Made by a program: the position numbers and the translations under genes
Notes under the pieces: generated by a model
What the model saw: only the letters and a program-made list of their open reading frames with translations
The model's database searches: none
What the model was told of the DNA's origin: nothing
Assembly (NCBI GenBank): GCA_947492185.1
Contig: CANLMR010000002.1
Span: 248,001 to 312,000, forward strand
Direction: 5' to 3'
DNA length: 64,000 bases
DNA from: an uncultured Tenacibaculum sp.
GTDB lineage: Bacteria; Bacteroidota; Bacteroidia; Flavobacteriales; Flavobacteriaceae
Shown: piece after piece, positions 9,452 through 18,597 of the stretch
Numbering within the stretch: the stretch's first letter is position 1
Layout: each line of letters starts with the position of its first letter

Positions 9452-10132
9452 ATGAAAGCTAAACTTTTTTTCTCAATTTTTTGTGCAATACTGTTAGTAA
9501 ATTGTACTTCTAAAAAAAACGATCCTAAATTTATTGAAAAAGCTTCAGGACGTTATTTTTTTAACGCTGATGAAGTAATAGAAGTTGTATTTAAAGATCA
9601 AGAATTATATTTAACTTGGAGAAGCTCTGATTTAAAACCGTTAAAAGTTAATGATAGTGTTTTTTACGCTAAAGAATTAAATGAGAAATTAATTTTTAAC
9701 ACAAAAGAACGCAAAATTGTTTTAGCCGAAAAAAGAGAACACAAAGGAGAGAAGTTTACTTTTTTAAAGCTTAAACAAGGAGAAAAAACTCCAAGTGAAT
9801 ATATAGCAGAAAATAATTACGAATTAGCTTTACAAGGCTACAAAAGAATTAAAGAAAGAGATAGTTTAAGTCCTGTAATTAGAGAACGTAATTTAAATCG
9901 AATTGGTTATCGATATTTGCGAAACGACAAGATGGATAAAGCCATTAATATATTTAAGATTAACACTGAATTATATCCTAGAAGTTCAAATACTTTTGAT
10001 AGCTTAGGTGATGCTTTTAAGAAATTAAACGATACGGTAAACGCAATTGATAACTATAAAAAAGCACTTAGCATTAATCCTGAAAATAGAAGTTCTAAAA
10101 GAAACCTAGATAAACTGACTAAGAAAAAGTAG
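9452..10132 (+). CDS. TPR-containing lipoprotein
   Basis: This 226-residue protein has a lipoprotein signal with lipobox 'ILLVNC' (Cys about residue 18), so it should be anchored in a membrane of the envelope. Residues 25-110 form a beta-rich segment of unknown family ('ASGRYFFNADEVIEVVFKDQEL'). The C-terminal half holds tetratricopeptide repeats, such as 'ALQGYKRIKERDS', 'KAINIFKINTELYPRSSNTFDSL' and 'AIDNYKKALSINPENRSS'. It probably mediates protein-protein contacts. Only one base separates it from the following YfiT-like gene, implying co-transcription. Confidence 0.85.
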   Translation: MKAKLFFSIFCAILLVNCTSKKNDPKFIEKASGRYFFNADEVIEVVFKDQELYLTWRSSDLKPLKVNDSVFYAKELNEKLIFNTKERKIVLAEKREHKGEKFTFLKLKQGEKTPSEYIAENNYELALQGYKRIKERDSLSPVIRERNLNRIGYRYLRNDKMDKAINIFKINTELYPRSSNTFDSLGDAFKKLNDTVNAIDNYKKALSINPENRSSKRNLDKLTKKK

Positions 10133-10133
10133 T

Positions 10134-10664
10134 ATGGAACATCTTAAATACCCTATTGGGAAACCAGAAATACCTTCAGAAATTAAAACAGAACATATTG
10201 AAAATTGGATTCAAGTTATTGAAGAGTTTCCTGACAAACTTAAAAAATTAGTTATGAATCTTAACCAAGACCAATTAGATACTCCTTATCGTGATGAAGG
10301 CTGGACTATTCGACAGGTTGTACATCATTGTGCAGATAGCCATCATAATTCATATACTCGTTTTAAATGGACTTTAACAGAAGAGAACCCAGTTATTAAG
10401 GCATATTACGAAGATCGATGGGCTGAACTTTCTGATTCAAAACATGGACCAATCGAGCTTTCTTTAAACTCTTTAAAAGCGTTACATGCTAAATGGGTAT
10501 ATTTTTTAAGATTATTAACTCCAGAAGATCTAGAACAATATTTTATTCATCCTGATGGAAATGAAAAAGTAACGTTAAAAGAAAATATTGGTATTTATGC
10601 TTGGCATTGTAATCACCATTTTGCACATATAGAGAATTTAGTGATGAGAATGAATTGGATTTAA
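10134..10664 (+). CDS. YfiT/DinB-superfamily putative metal-dependent hydrolase or thiol transferase
   Basis: This 176-residue protein matches the YfiT group of the DinB four-helix-bundle superfamily, whose Bacillus members act as bacillithiol S-transferases. Histidines that could bind a metal occur in 'GWTIRQVVHHCADSHHNSY' (about residues 56-75) and 'YAWHCNHHFAHIE' (about 158-170), as expected for the triad. The N-terminus 'MEHLKYPIGKPEIPSEI' is typical. The enzyme is cytoplasmic and the actual substrate is unknown. It is coupled to the TPR lipoprotein gene, and its stop overlaps the convergent LysE gene by 4 bases. Confidence 0.88.
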   Translation: MEHLKYPIGKPEIPSEIKTEHIENWIQVIEEFPDKLKKLVMNLNQDQLDTPYRDEGWTIRQVVHHCADSHHNSYTRFKWTLTEENPVIKAYYEDRWAELSDSKHGPIELSLNSLKALHAKWVYFLRLLTPEDLEQYFIHPDGNEKVTLKENIGIYAWHCNHHFAHIENLVMRMNWI

Positions 10665-11281
10665 TCTGGAATTAATATAAAAACTGCGATTCCAACGAAA
10701 ACAACAATTTGTAACCACTTTAAGAATACGCCTACATTTTGGTTTCTCTTAATTAACTCAGAAATAGAACCTGCTAAAATGGCTATTAATGAAAATACTA
10801 TAAACGAAACCAAAATAAAAATCCCGCCCAAAACGTAGAATTGCACTACTGTTGAAATAGTTTTTGAGAATAAAAACTGTGGAAAAAAGGCTAAGAAGAA
10901 TATAGTAACTTTTGGATTCAAAATATTCATCCAAAATCCCGTTTTAAATAATTCGAATGTAGATTTCTTTTCTACATTTTCTGTAGAAAAAGCAATTTTT
11001 GCATCGCTTTTATATACTTTATAAGACAAATACAACAAATAACCAGCTCCAAACAACTTTATAATAAAGAAAATATTTTCGTTGTTTCGTATAATTTCTG
11101 AGACGCCAAATGCTATTAAAGTTGTATGAATTATACAACCTGTCATCAATCCTAATACTGTTGCAATTCCAAATTTCCTGCCATTTACAATACTTTGGGT
11201 TAACACAAAAATATTATCAGGACCTGGTGAAATAGCCAAAGCACATGTAGATAAAGCAAAGGAAATTAATACTTCAATCAT
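10661..11281 (-). CDS. LysE/RhtB family exporter
   Basis: This 206-residue inner-membrane protein has about six hydrophobic helices. It matches the LysE/RhtB family of amino-acid exporters: the N-terminal motif 'ISPGPDNIFVLTQSI' (residues 18-32), then 'GIATVLGLMTGCIIHTTL' and 'FWMNILNPKVTIFFLAFFPQF'. It likely exports an amino acid or related metabolite by proton exchange; the substrate cannot be assigned. The start is 3 bases after the pyrD stop on the same strand, so the two are probably co-transcribed. Its stop overlaps that of the convergent YfiT-like gene. Confidence 0.92.
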   Translation of the reverse strand: MIEVLISFALSTCALAISPGPDNIFVLTQSIVNGRKFGIATVLGLMTGCIIHTTLIAFGVSEIIRNNENIFFIIKLFGAGYLLYLSYKVYKSDAKIAFSTENVEKKSTFELFKTGFWMNILNPKVTIFFLAFFPQFLFSKTISTVVQFYVLGGIFILVSFIVFSLIAILAGSISELIKRNQNVGVFLKWLQIVVFVGIAVFILIPD

Positions 11282-11284
11282 TTA

Positions 11285-12319
11285 TTAAGCTCTTTTTAAA
11301 ATCGCTTTGTTTATGCGTTTTACTAATGAGGGACCTTCATAAATAAATCCAGTATAAACCTGAACTAAATCTGCTCCAGCATCAATTTTTTCTAATGCAT
11401 CTTTTTCTGAGTGAATACCTCCTACTCCAATAATTGGAAATGCTTTATTTGAATTATCTGATAAATATTTGATAACCTTAGTGCTTTTATCTTTTATTGG
11501 TTGACCGCTTAAACCTCCATTTCCGATTTCTTTTAATCTTTCATCAGAAGCTTTTAAACCATTTCTATCTACTGAAGTATTGGAAGCAATTACTCCGTCA
11601 ATTTTGGTATCAGCAATTAAGGTAATGATCTCATCCAGCTGATTTCTATTTAAATCTGGTGCAATTTTTAATAAAATAGGTTTCTGAACAGATTTTGAGT
11701 TATTAATTTTTTGAACTTCCGTAATTAACTCTTTTAAGTAATCAGCATCTTCCAACTTTGCATGACTTGATACATTAGGGCAACTAACATTCAATACAAA
11801 GTAATCTACATGAGGATGCAATTGCTCAAAACATAACGTATAATCAGCTGTATAGTCTTCAGGTTTAGTTGTAGTATTCTTACCTATATTACCTCCTATA
11901 ATTACTTTTCCTTTATTCTTTTTTAATTGTTTTTTGGCTGCCTCTAAACCCTCATTATTAAACCCCATTCGATTGATAATCCCTTTATCATCTTTTAATC
12001 TAAATAGACGTTGTTTAGGATTTCCAACCTGACCTTTTGGTGTTACCGTTCCTATTTCTATAAATCCAAAACCAAAATCAGCTAATTCATTATATAATAC
12101 AGCATTTTTATCAAAACCAGCAGCCAATCCTACTGGGTTTTTAAATGTTAAGCCAAATAAATTTCGTTCTAATTTTTTATCATTAACCTTATATAAACCT
12201 CTAAAAATTCCACTTACAAATGGAATTTTTGAAAGAAATTTTACTAATGAGAATGTAAAATGATGAATCTTTTCAGGATCGAAAAGAAAAAAAATAGGAC
12301 GAACAATTAATTTATACAT
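11285..12319 (-). CDS. pyrD: Dihydroorotate dehydrogenase (quinone), class 2
   Basis: This 344-residue enzyme oxidises dihydroorotate to orotate in pyrimidine synthesis and passes electrons to quinone. The class 2 features are the N-terminal membrane-associated extension (residues 1-50), '[13 protein letters not shown]', '[22 protein letters not shown]' and 'NRMGFNN'. The substrate loop '[14 protein letters not shown]' carries the catalytic Ser, and '[21 protein letters not shown]' is the FMN phosphate site. It lies 25 bases beyond the pheT terminator, so it depends on readthrough or on a promoter close to that hairpin. It is followed closely by the LysE exporter gene. Confidence 0.96.
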   Translation of the reverse strand: MYKLIVRPIFFLFDPEKIHHFTFSLVKFLSKIPFVSGIFRGLYKVNDKKLERNLFGLTFKNPVGLAAGFDKNAVLYNELADFGFGFIEIGTVTPKGQVGNPKQRLFRLKDDKGIINRMGFNNEGLEAAKKQLKKNKGKVIIGGNIGKNTTTKPEDYTADYTLCFEQLHPHVDYFVLNVSCPNVSSHAKLEDADYLKELITEVQKINNSKSVQKPILLKIAPDLNRNQLDEIITLIADTKIDGVIASNTSVDRNGLKASDERLKEIGNGGLSGQPIKDKSTKVIKYLSDNSNKAFPIIGVGGIHSEKDALEKIDAGADLVQVYTGFIYEGPSLVKRINKAILKRA

Positions 12320-12338
12320 TACCTTACTTTTATTTTAT

Positions 12339-12361
12339 AAAAAAAGCTCCAAAAGGAGCTT
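12339..12361 (-). terminator. Intrinsic terminator of pheT
   Basis: On the minus strand AAGCTCC-TTTT-GGAGCTT (12344-12361) is followed by a run of T. It starts a few bases after the pheT stop and separates pheT from pyrD. Confidence 0.9.
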
Positions 12362-12364
12362 ATA

Positions 12365-14791
12365 CTATCTTAATTCTGCACCAACATTCTTTTCAAATGT
12401 TTGTTGTAATTTTTGCATTATTTTATCAATCTGCTTATCGTTAAGTGTTTTATTTTCATCTTGCAACACAAAACTTACCGCATATGATTTTTTACCTTCT
12501 GGTAAGTTCTTTCCTTCGTAAACATCAAATAAATCTACTTCTTTCAATAATTTACGTTCAGATTGGAAAGCTAAATTATATAGTTCTTTAAATTCTACTT
12601 TTTGATCTAATAATAATGCTAAATCTCTCTTTACAGCGGGGAACTTAGGTAAATCACTTACTTTTATTTTCTTTTTACCTACTAAAGGTAAAATTACATC
12701 CCATTTTATATCTGCGAATAAAACTTCTTGTTTAATTGAGAATTCCTTCAAAACAGAACGCTTAACAACTCCAAAGTCTACCAACTTCGTTTTTCCTAAA
12801 CTTAATGTTAATCCTTCAGAAAACACATCTGATTTAGTTGGTGATGTTTTTAAGTTGGTAAGTCCTACTCTTTCGAATAAACTTGAAATCACACCTTTTA
12901 AATAGAAGAAATCAGATGAAGTACTTGCAACTTTCCAAGTATCTTTTACCCTGTTTCCTGTCACAAACAATGTTAAATGTTTTAGCTCTTCATATCCATT
13001 CTCATATTTATGATATGTTTTACCAAATTCAAAGAACTTTAAAGCATTATTCTTTCTATTGATATTATATGCGATGCTTTCTAATCCACTAAATAATAAA
13101 GATTGTCTCATTACCTTTAAATCACTACTTAAAGGATTCAACATTTCCACATTGAAATTAGCGTTTAAATCTTCAGATAAAGAAATATAATCTTCTTTAG
13201 TTAAAGAATTCGACATCGTTTCATTAAAACCAATTGATACTAATTGATTTGCAATACTATTCTCAACTTTAACTTGTTTATCATCATCAAATGAAATTGA
13301 AGCATTCAATTTATGTGAGAACTCAATATTGTTATATCCGTAAACTCTTAAAATTTCCTCAATAATATCTGCTTCTCTTTGAACATCAACTCTATAAGAA
13401 GGAATTACTAAACCTAATCCAGCTTCAGTAACACTGTTTATTTTAATTTCTAAAGAAGCTAATATTTTTTTAATAGTTTCTTTCGGTATTTCTTGACCAA
13501 TTAACTTATATACACTATCAAAAGACAAGAAAACTTCGAAATCTTCAACTTTTTCTGGGAAGAAATCTAAAATGTCAGAAGATAATTTTCCTCCAGCATA
13601 TTCTTCAATTAATAAAGCTGCTCTTTTTAAAGCATACATTGTTTGATTAATATCAATTCCTCTTTCAAAACGGAAAGAAGCATCTGTATTTAATCCATGA
13701 CGTTTAGCTGTTTTACGAATTGCTACAGGATTGAAATACGCACTTTCTAAGAAAAGTGTTGTCGTATTTTCTGTTACTCCAGATTTTAAACCTCCAAAAA
13801 CTCCTCCAATACATAATGGATTATCTTCTGCATCACAGATCATAATATCTTCAGCAGACAATTCTCTTTCAACTTCATCTAAAGTTACAAACTTGGTCCC
13901 TTCTTCTAAAGTTTTAACTACTACTTTATTACCTCTAATTTTTGAAGCATCAAAAGCATGTAATGGTTGACCTAATTCATGAAGTACATAATTTGTAATA
14001 TCAACAACATTGTTTTTAGGAGCAATACCAATAGCTTTTAATCTATTTTTAATCCATTCAGGAGATTCTTTAACTTCTACATCAGTAATTGTAATTCCAC
14101 AATACCTAGGAATTAATTCTTTATTTTCTACCTCAATATCAATCTTTAAACGTCTTTCATCTACATGAAAATCAGAAACTGAAGGAGAAATTAGTTCTAG
14201 ATTTACATCTTTTTGCATTAAACCTGCTCTTAAATCTCTAGCTACACCATAATGGCTCATTGCATCTGCACGGTTTGGAGTTAATCCAATTTCAAAAACG
14301 TAATCTGTTTCAATTTTAAAAACTTCTGCACAAGGAGTTCCTGGAACTAAATCTTCATTTAAAATCATAATTCCATCATGGCTATTACCAAGACCTAGTT
14401 CATCCTCAGCACAAATCATTCCATGACTTTCTTCTCCTCTTATTTTCCCTTTTTTTATTTTAAAGCCTTCTCCTTTTTCATCATATAACATTGTACCAAT
14501 AGTTGCTACAGGAACTTTTTGTCCAGCATCAACATTTGGCGCTCCACAAACAATTTGAACAGGTTCTCCTTGGCCAAGGTTTACGGTAGTTACTTTTAAC
14601 TTATCCGCATTAGGATGTTTCTTACAGGTTAACACCTCTCCAATAACAACTCCTTTTAAACTTCCTTTAATGCTTTCTTTTAACTCAATACCTTCAACCT
14701 CTAAACCTAGATCAGTTAATAATTCTCCTGTTTTTTCAGGAGACCAATCAAGTTGTAAAAATTGTTGTAGCCAGTTATATGATATTTTCAT
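12365..14791 (-). CDS. pheT: Phenylalanyl-tRNA synthetase beta subunit
   Basis: This 808-residue beta subunit of the (alpha-beta)2 phenylalanyl-tRNA synthetase is of normal full length. Domains in order: N-terminal region, EMAP-II-like tRNA-binding domain (about 40-155, 'VVIGEVLTCKKHPNADKLKVT'), B3/B4 editing domain with 'HAFDASKI' and 'DASFRFERGID', B5 domain, catalytic-like core, and C-terminal anticodon-binding FDX-ACB domain ('KFPAVKRDLALLLD' to the end). pheS is not in the window. The gene has its own -7 box and terminator. No Phe-rich leader peptide is visible upstream. Confidence 0.97.
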   Translation of the reverse strand: MKISYNWLQQFLQLDWSPEKTGELLTDLGLEVEGIELKESIKGSLKGVVIGEVLTCKKHPNADKLKVTTVNLGQGEPVQIVCGAPNVDAGQKVPVATIGTMLYDEKGEGFKIKKGKIRGEESHGMICAEDELGLGNSHDGIMILNEDLVPGTPCAEVFKIETDYVFEIGLTPNRADAMSHYGVARDLRAGLMQKDVNLELISPSVSDFHVDERRLKIDIEVENKELIPRYCGITITDVEVKESPEWIKNRLKAIGIAPKNNVVDITNYVLHELGQPLHAFDASKIRGNKVVVKTLEEGTKFVTLDEVERELSAEDIMICDAEDNPLCIGGVFGGLKSGVTENTTTLFLESAYFNPVAIRKTAKRHGLNTDASFRFERGIDINQTMYALKRAALLIEEYAGGKLSSDILDFFPEKVEDFEVFLSFDSVYKLIGQEIPKETIKKILASLEIKINSVTEAGLGLVIPSYRVDVQREADIIEEILRVYGYNNIEFSHKLNASISFDDDKQVKVENSIANQLVSIGFNETMSNSLTKEDYISLSEDLNANFNVEMLNPLSSDLKVMRQSLLFSGLESIAYNINRKNNALKFFEFGKTYHKYENGYEELKHLTLFVTGNRVKDTWKVASTSSDFFYLKGVISSLFERVGLTNLKTSPTKSDVFSEGLTLSLGKTKLVDFGVVKRSVLKEFSIKQEVLFADIKWDVILPLVGKKKIKVSDLPKFPAVKRDLALLLDQKVEFKELYNLAFQSERKLLKEVDLFDVYEGKNLPEGKKSYAVSFVLQDENKTLNDKQIDKIMQKLQQTFEKNVGAELR

Positions 14792-14813
14792 TTTGGTTTT
14801 CTCTTTTGGCTTG

Positions 14814-14821
14814 CAAATTTA
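14814..14821 (-). promoter_or_regulatory. -7 promoter box for pheT
   Basis: Read on the minus strand this is TAAATTTG, matching TAnnTTTG, 22 bases before the pheT ATG. A palindrome at 14841-14856 lies just upstream. Confidence 0.5.
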
Positions 14822-14840
14822 CACTTTTATCTAGAAATAA

Positions 14841-14856
14841 TGCCTAATTTTAGGCA
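14841..14856. promoter_or_regulatory. Perfect inverted repeat upstream of pheT, possible operator
   Basis: TGCCTAA-TT-TTAGGCA is a perfect 16-base palindrome placed about 20 bases upstream of the pheT -7 box, where a -33-region regulator could bind. There is no U-tract in either direction, so it is unlikely to be a terminator. Function inferred only. Confidence 0.4.
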
Positions 14857-14920
14857 GATATAGTCTTATTTATTCATTTTCAACTTTTTGCTAATAAGTT
14901 TGTTAATAACTTCCTAATAC

Positions 14921-14941
14921 ATAATGTTTTATTAACATTAT
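14921..14941. promoter_or_regulatory. Perfect inverted repeat upstream of the secreted endonuclease gene
   Basis: ATAATGTT-TTATT-AACATTAT has perfect 8-base arms and ends about 49 bases before the ATG of the endonuclease gene. The AT-rich sequence gives little stability as RNA, so a protein-binding site is more likely than a terminator. A TTTGTTAATAA string sits at 14899-14909. Confidence 0.35.
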
Positions 14942-14989
14942 ATTAACATTACAATATGAAATTTGGTCGGTTTTAACAAATAAATACAA

Positions 14990-17900
14990 ATGAAAAAATT
15001 ACTACCCTTACTCCTCCTATTGGTAACTAGTTTATCAATAGAAGCTCAAATTCCATCCTACTATAATGATGTGAATTTAACGCTATCTGGTTCTTCTTTA
15101 AAAGATGAACTAGCTACAAAAATTATTAGTACACACAACATCTTTTTAAGTTACACTCCTGGTGTATGGGATGCACTTAAACAAACAGATTTAGACCCTA
15201 CAAATTCTTCTAGGGTATTGTTAATTTATGGTTGGAATGATACAGATTCTGACATTACAAATGACAGAACAAGAGGAAGAGATCAAAATGGAGGAAACTC
15301 TGGTGATTGGAATAGAGAACATGTGTATCCAAAATCATTAGGAAACCCTAATTTAGGAACATCAGGCCCTGGTGCAGATGCTCACAGTTTACGTCCTTGT
15401 GATGGTTCAAGAAACTCTTCTAGAAGTAATAGAAAGTTTGCTGCTGGTAGCGGAGCTGCTTCATACATTACTCCAGAAGGTAATTGGTATCCAGGTGATG
15501 AATGGAAAGGAGATGTTGCGAGAATGATGATGTATATGTATTTACGCTATGGAAATCAAACATTACCTACAAATGTTGGTGTTGGAAGCTCTGTTGCAAC
15601 AGATACAAATATGATTGATTTATTTTTACAATGGAATGCAGAAGATCCTGTTTCTGATGTAGAAAAACAACGTAACCCTGTTTTACAAGTAGAACAAGGA
15701 AATAGAAATCCTTTTGTTGATAATCCTGCTTTTGCTACTCAAATTTGGGGTGGACCACAGGCAGAAGATTTATTTGGAAGTACTGGCGGGAGTGACACAC
15801 AAGCTCCTTCTACTCCATCTGGATTAGTTTCATCTAATGTAACTCAAAGTACTGTTGATTTAGCTTGGTCTGCATCTACAGACAATATTGCAGTTTCTGG
15901 ATATACTATCTTTAGAAACGGAACTCAAATAGGAACTTCATCAACTTCAAGTTATACTGCAACTGGACTAGGTTCTGGAGCTACATATTCTTTTTATATT
16001 AGAGCTTATGATGCAGCTGGAAATACATCTACTAACAGTAATACTGTTTCAGTAACCACTCAAACTGGTGGTGGTACTGGTAGCGGAGGAAATGCTTCTG
16101 ATTTATTAATTTCTGAATATGTTGAAGGATCTTCATATAACAAAGCCGTAGAAATAGCCAATTTCACAGGATCTTCTATAGATTTATCTTCTTATTCTTT
16201 AAGAAAAGTTACAAATGGTTCTGGAAGTTTTTCTAGCATTTTAAATTTAAGTGGACAATTAGGAAACGGACAAGTTTATATTGTTGCTAACAATAATGCT
16301 TCTACAGCAATTACAAGTATTGCAAATATTACTGAGAATAGTGTTACCACATTTAATGGTAATGATGCTGTTGGTTTATTTAAAAATGGAGTGTTAATAG
16401 ATTTAGTAGGAAACCCAAGTAGCAGTGCTACATTTGCTCAAGATGTTACTTTAAGAAGAAAATCAACTATAACTGCTCCTAATAGTAGTTATATCTCTTC
16501 TGAATGGGATTCTTATGCGCAAAACACATTCTCTGATTTAGGCACACATACTATGGATACTGCTACTCCAGATACAACAGCTCCATCTGTTCCTTCTGGA
16601 TTGATTTCTTCTAATACGACTCAAACTTCTACTGATTTATCATGGTCTGCTTCAACAGATAATATTGCAGTAACTGGTTATGATGTATATCAAGGAAATA
16701 CAAAAATAACTACTGTTACTACTACAAATTTTACGGTAAATAACTTAACTGCTAATACAAACTATAGTTTTTCAGTTAGAGCATTTGATGAAGCAGGAAA
16801 TGTATCAAACTCTAGTAATTCTGTAAGTGTTACTACTTTACCAGAGCCATCTACAAATGGAGATTTAATTATTTCAGAGTACGTAGAAGGATCATCAAAT
16901 AATAAAGCTATAGAAATTGCTAATTTATCTGGATCTACAGTTGACTTATCTGAATATTCATTAAGAAAAGCAACTAACGGTTCTGGAAGTTTTACAAGTG
17001 TTTTAAATTTAAGTGGACAATTAGCTAATGGAGATGTGTATGTAATTGCAAATTCTAATGCTACATCAGCAATTTTAAATGTTGCAGATATTACTGAAGG
17101 AAGTATTACTACTTTCAACGGAAATGACGCGGTTGGTTTATTTAAAAATGGAGTATTATTAGATTTATTAGGAGATCCTAATAGTAGTGCTAATTTTGCT
17201 CAAGATGTTACTTTACAAAGAATTTCAAGTGTAACAACACCAAATAACACTTATACAACTTCTGAATGGGATGTACTAAGTACTGATACATTTAGTGGTT
17301 TAGGTAATCTTAATAATGGTGGAGGAACAAATCCAACTGGACCTGTAGTATTATCTGAGTCTTATTTTGAATCTGGATGGGACAATTGGTCTGATGGAGG
17401 AAGTGATGTTGCAAGATACTCTGGATCTCGTTCTTATGAAGGTTCTTACTCTATCCGTTTAAGAGACAATTCAGGATCTGCTTCTGCAATGACTTCAGAA
17501 ACATATGATATTACTGGTTTTGATTCTGTTGAAGTTGATTTTTACTTCTATGCTCATAGTATGGAAAGTGGAGAGGATTTTTGGTTAAGATATTATGATG
17601 GAAGTTCTTGGCAAACTGTTGAAGTTTGGGCAAGAGGTACAGATTTTAACAATAGTACTTTCTACAATGCAAAAGTGACATTAAGCAGTGTCAATTATAA
17701 TTTCGCTTCTAATGCTCAATTCCGTTTCCAAGCTGATGCTTCAGGAAATAGCGATTATGTATATATAGATCAAGTAGTTATTACTGGTACTTCTGGAGCT
17801 TCTGCTAGATCTACAGATGTTGTATCTAACTCTACACTAACTGAATTAGACTACTTAAACACGGATGAATTTGATGCGTTTGAAGGAGACTTTAAAATGT

Positions 17901-18118
17901 ATCCAAACCCTGTAGCTGGTAATTTCTTAAACATTCAATTACAAGATAAAGATGTTGAAAATGTAACGTATACAATTTCTTCTATTTTAGGTCAAGTAAT
18001 TACTAAAGGAAACTTAGAAGAAAACTTCATTAATGTTGATACTCTTAAAACTGGAGTATATTTATTAGAAATTAATGACGGGGAAGAAAGAATGGTTCAA
18101 AAGTTTATTAAGAAATAA
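14990..18118 (+). CDS. Secreted endonuclease I with FN3 and lamin-tail modules and a type IX sorting domain
   Basis: This 1042-residue exported protein should be a secreted nuclease. In order: signal peptide (1-20); endonuclease I domain (about 25-255) with the catalytic region 'GDWNREHVYPKSLG' and 'DAHSLRPCDGSRNSSRSN'; fibronectin III (270-357); lamin-tail domain (370-522); a second FN3 (528-617) and second lamin-tail domain (624-772); a jelly-roll-like segment (about 788-930, 'WDNWSDGGSDVARYSGSRSYEG'); and a C-terminal type IX sorting domain ('FKMYPNPVAGNFLNIQL' to 'MVQKFIKK'). The sorting domain predicts crossing of the outer membrane. Extracellular DNA use as a nutrient is the likely role. 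Its own terminator follows. Confidence 0.92.
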   Translation: MKKLLPLLLLLVTSLSIEAQIPSYYNDVNLTLSGSSLKDELATKIISTHNIFLSYTPGVWDALKQTDLDPTNSSRVLLIYGWNDTDSDITNDRTRGRDQNGGNSGDWNREHVYPKSLGNPNLGTSGPGADAHSLRPCDGSRNSSRSNRKFAAGSGAASYITPEGNWYPGDEWKGDVARMMMYMYLRYGNQTLPTNVGVGSSVATDTNMIDLFLQWNAEDPVSDVEKQRNPVLQVEQGNRNPFVDNPAFATQIWGGPQAEDLFGSTGGSDTQAPSTPSGLVSSNVTQSTVDLAWSASTDNIAVSGYTIFRNGTQIGTSSTSSYTATGLGSGATYSFYIRAYDAAGNTSTNSNTVSVTTQTGGGTGSGGNASDLLISEYVEGSSYNKAVEIANFTGSSIDLSSYSLRKVTNGSGSFSSILNLSGQLGNGQVYIVANNNASTAITSIANITENSVTTFNGNDAVGLFKNGVLIDLVGNPSSSATFAQDVTLRRKSTITAPNSSYISSEWDSYAQNTFSDLGTHTMDTATPDTTAPSVPSGLISSNTTQTSTDLSWSASTDNIAVTGYDVYQGNTKITTVTTTNFTVNNLTANTNYSFSVRAFDEAGNVSNSSNSVSVTTLPEPSTNGDLIISEYVEGSSNNKAIEIANLSGSTVDLSEYSLRKATNGSGSFTSVLNLSGQLANGDVYVIANSNATSAILNVADITEGSITTFNGNDAVGLFKNGVLLDLLGDPNSSANFAQDVTLQRISSVTTPNNTYTTSEWDVLSTDTFSGLGNLNNGGGTNPTGPVVLSESYFESGWDNWSDGGSDVARYSGSRSYEGSYSIRLRDNSGSASAMTSETYDITGFDSVEVDFYFYAHSMESGEDFWLRYYDGSSWQTVEVWARGTDFNNSTFYNAKVTLSSVNYNFASNAQFRFQADASGNSDYVYIDQVVITGTSGASARSTDVVSNSTLTELDYLNTDEFDAFEGDFKMYPNPVAGNFLNIQLQDKDVENVTYTISSILGQVITKGNLEENFINVDTLKTGVYLLEINDGEERMVQKFIKK
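15794..17308 (+). repeat. Tandem duplication of an FN3 plus lamin-tail module
   Basis: Two units of about 750 bases (15794-16558 and about 16572-17308) encode the same FN3 + lamin-tail pair. Matching stretches include 'WSASTDNIAV', 'ISEYVEGSS', 'LNLSGQL', 'FNGNDAVGLFKNGVL' and 'FAQDVTL'. The resemblance extends to the DNA, indicating internal duplication rather than two separate acquisitions. Confidence 0.85.
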
Positions 18119-18141
18119 TAATAAACTTAATTAAAATACTA

Positions 18142-18172
18142 AACTCGGAACTTAATTGTTCCGAGTTTTTTT
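18142..18172 (+). terminator. Intrinsic terminator of the endonuclease gene
   Basis: AACTCGGAAC (18142-18151), loop TTAATT, GTTCCGAGTT (18158-18167) and a T-run form a strong plus-strand terminator 23 bases after the stop. Confidence 0.95.
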
Positions 18173-18240
18173 TATTTAAAAAATATGATTTACAACGCAA
18201 CCAATTCTAATTATATTCATCTAAGTAATAAACCATAATT

Positions 18241-18597
18241 ATGAAATATGTATTTGCTATCCTATTTGTTTTTCTAATTATTTCTTGTAATAAGAATAAT
18301 GAGATGAATAAAGAGGTACAAATAAGACTAAAAAACAACAGTAATGTAAAATTCGAAAGTGCCTCGTTTAACAATACTAATTACGGATCTTTAAATCCTG
18401 GAGAAGTTTCTCAATACGAAGCCTTTGACGAAGCTCATGATTATGGATTAGTGCAAATTATAATCAACGGACAAGAATATGGATGGATTCCAATTGATTT
18501 TGTTGGTGAAAAACCATTAGAATCTGGAAAATATACTTTTGAATATAATTTTGATGAAGTGAATAAAATATTAACCGATGAGTTTATTATCGATTAA
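18241..18597 (+). CDS. Small lipoprotein of unknown function
   Basis: This 118-residue protein begins with a lipoprotein signal (MKYVFAILFVFLIISC, lipobox 'IISC', Cys16). The mature part is short and beta-rich: 'EVQIRLKNNSNVKFESASFNN', 'YGSLNPGEVSQYEAFDEAHDYG' and 'PLESGKYTFEYNFD'. Regular alternation of hydrophobic and polar residues suggests an immunoglobulin- or transthyretin-like sandwich, but I do not recognise a family. It lies alone between the endonuclease terminator and a convergent moxR-type gene whose stop overlaps its own. Confidence 0.75.
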   Translation: MKYVFAILFVFLIISCNKNNEMNKEVQIRLKNNSNVKFESASFNNTNYGSLNPGEVSQYEAFDEAHDYGLVQIIINGQEYGWIPIDFVGEKPLESGKYTFEYNFDEVNKILTDEFIID

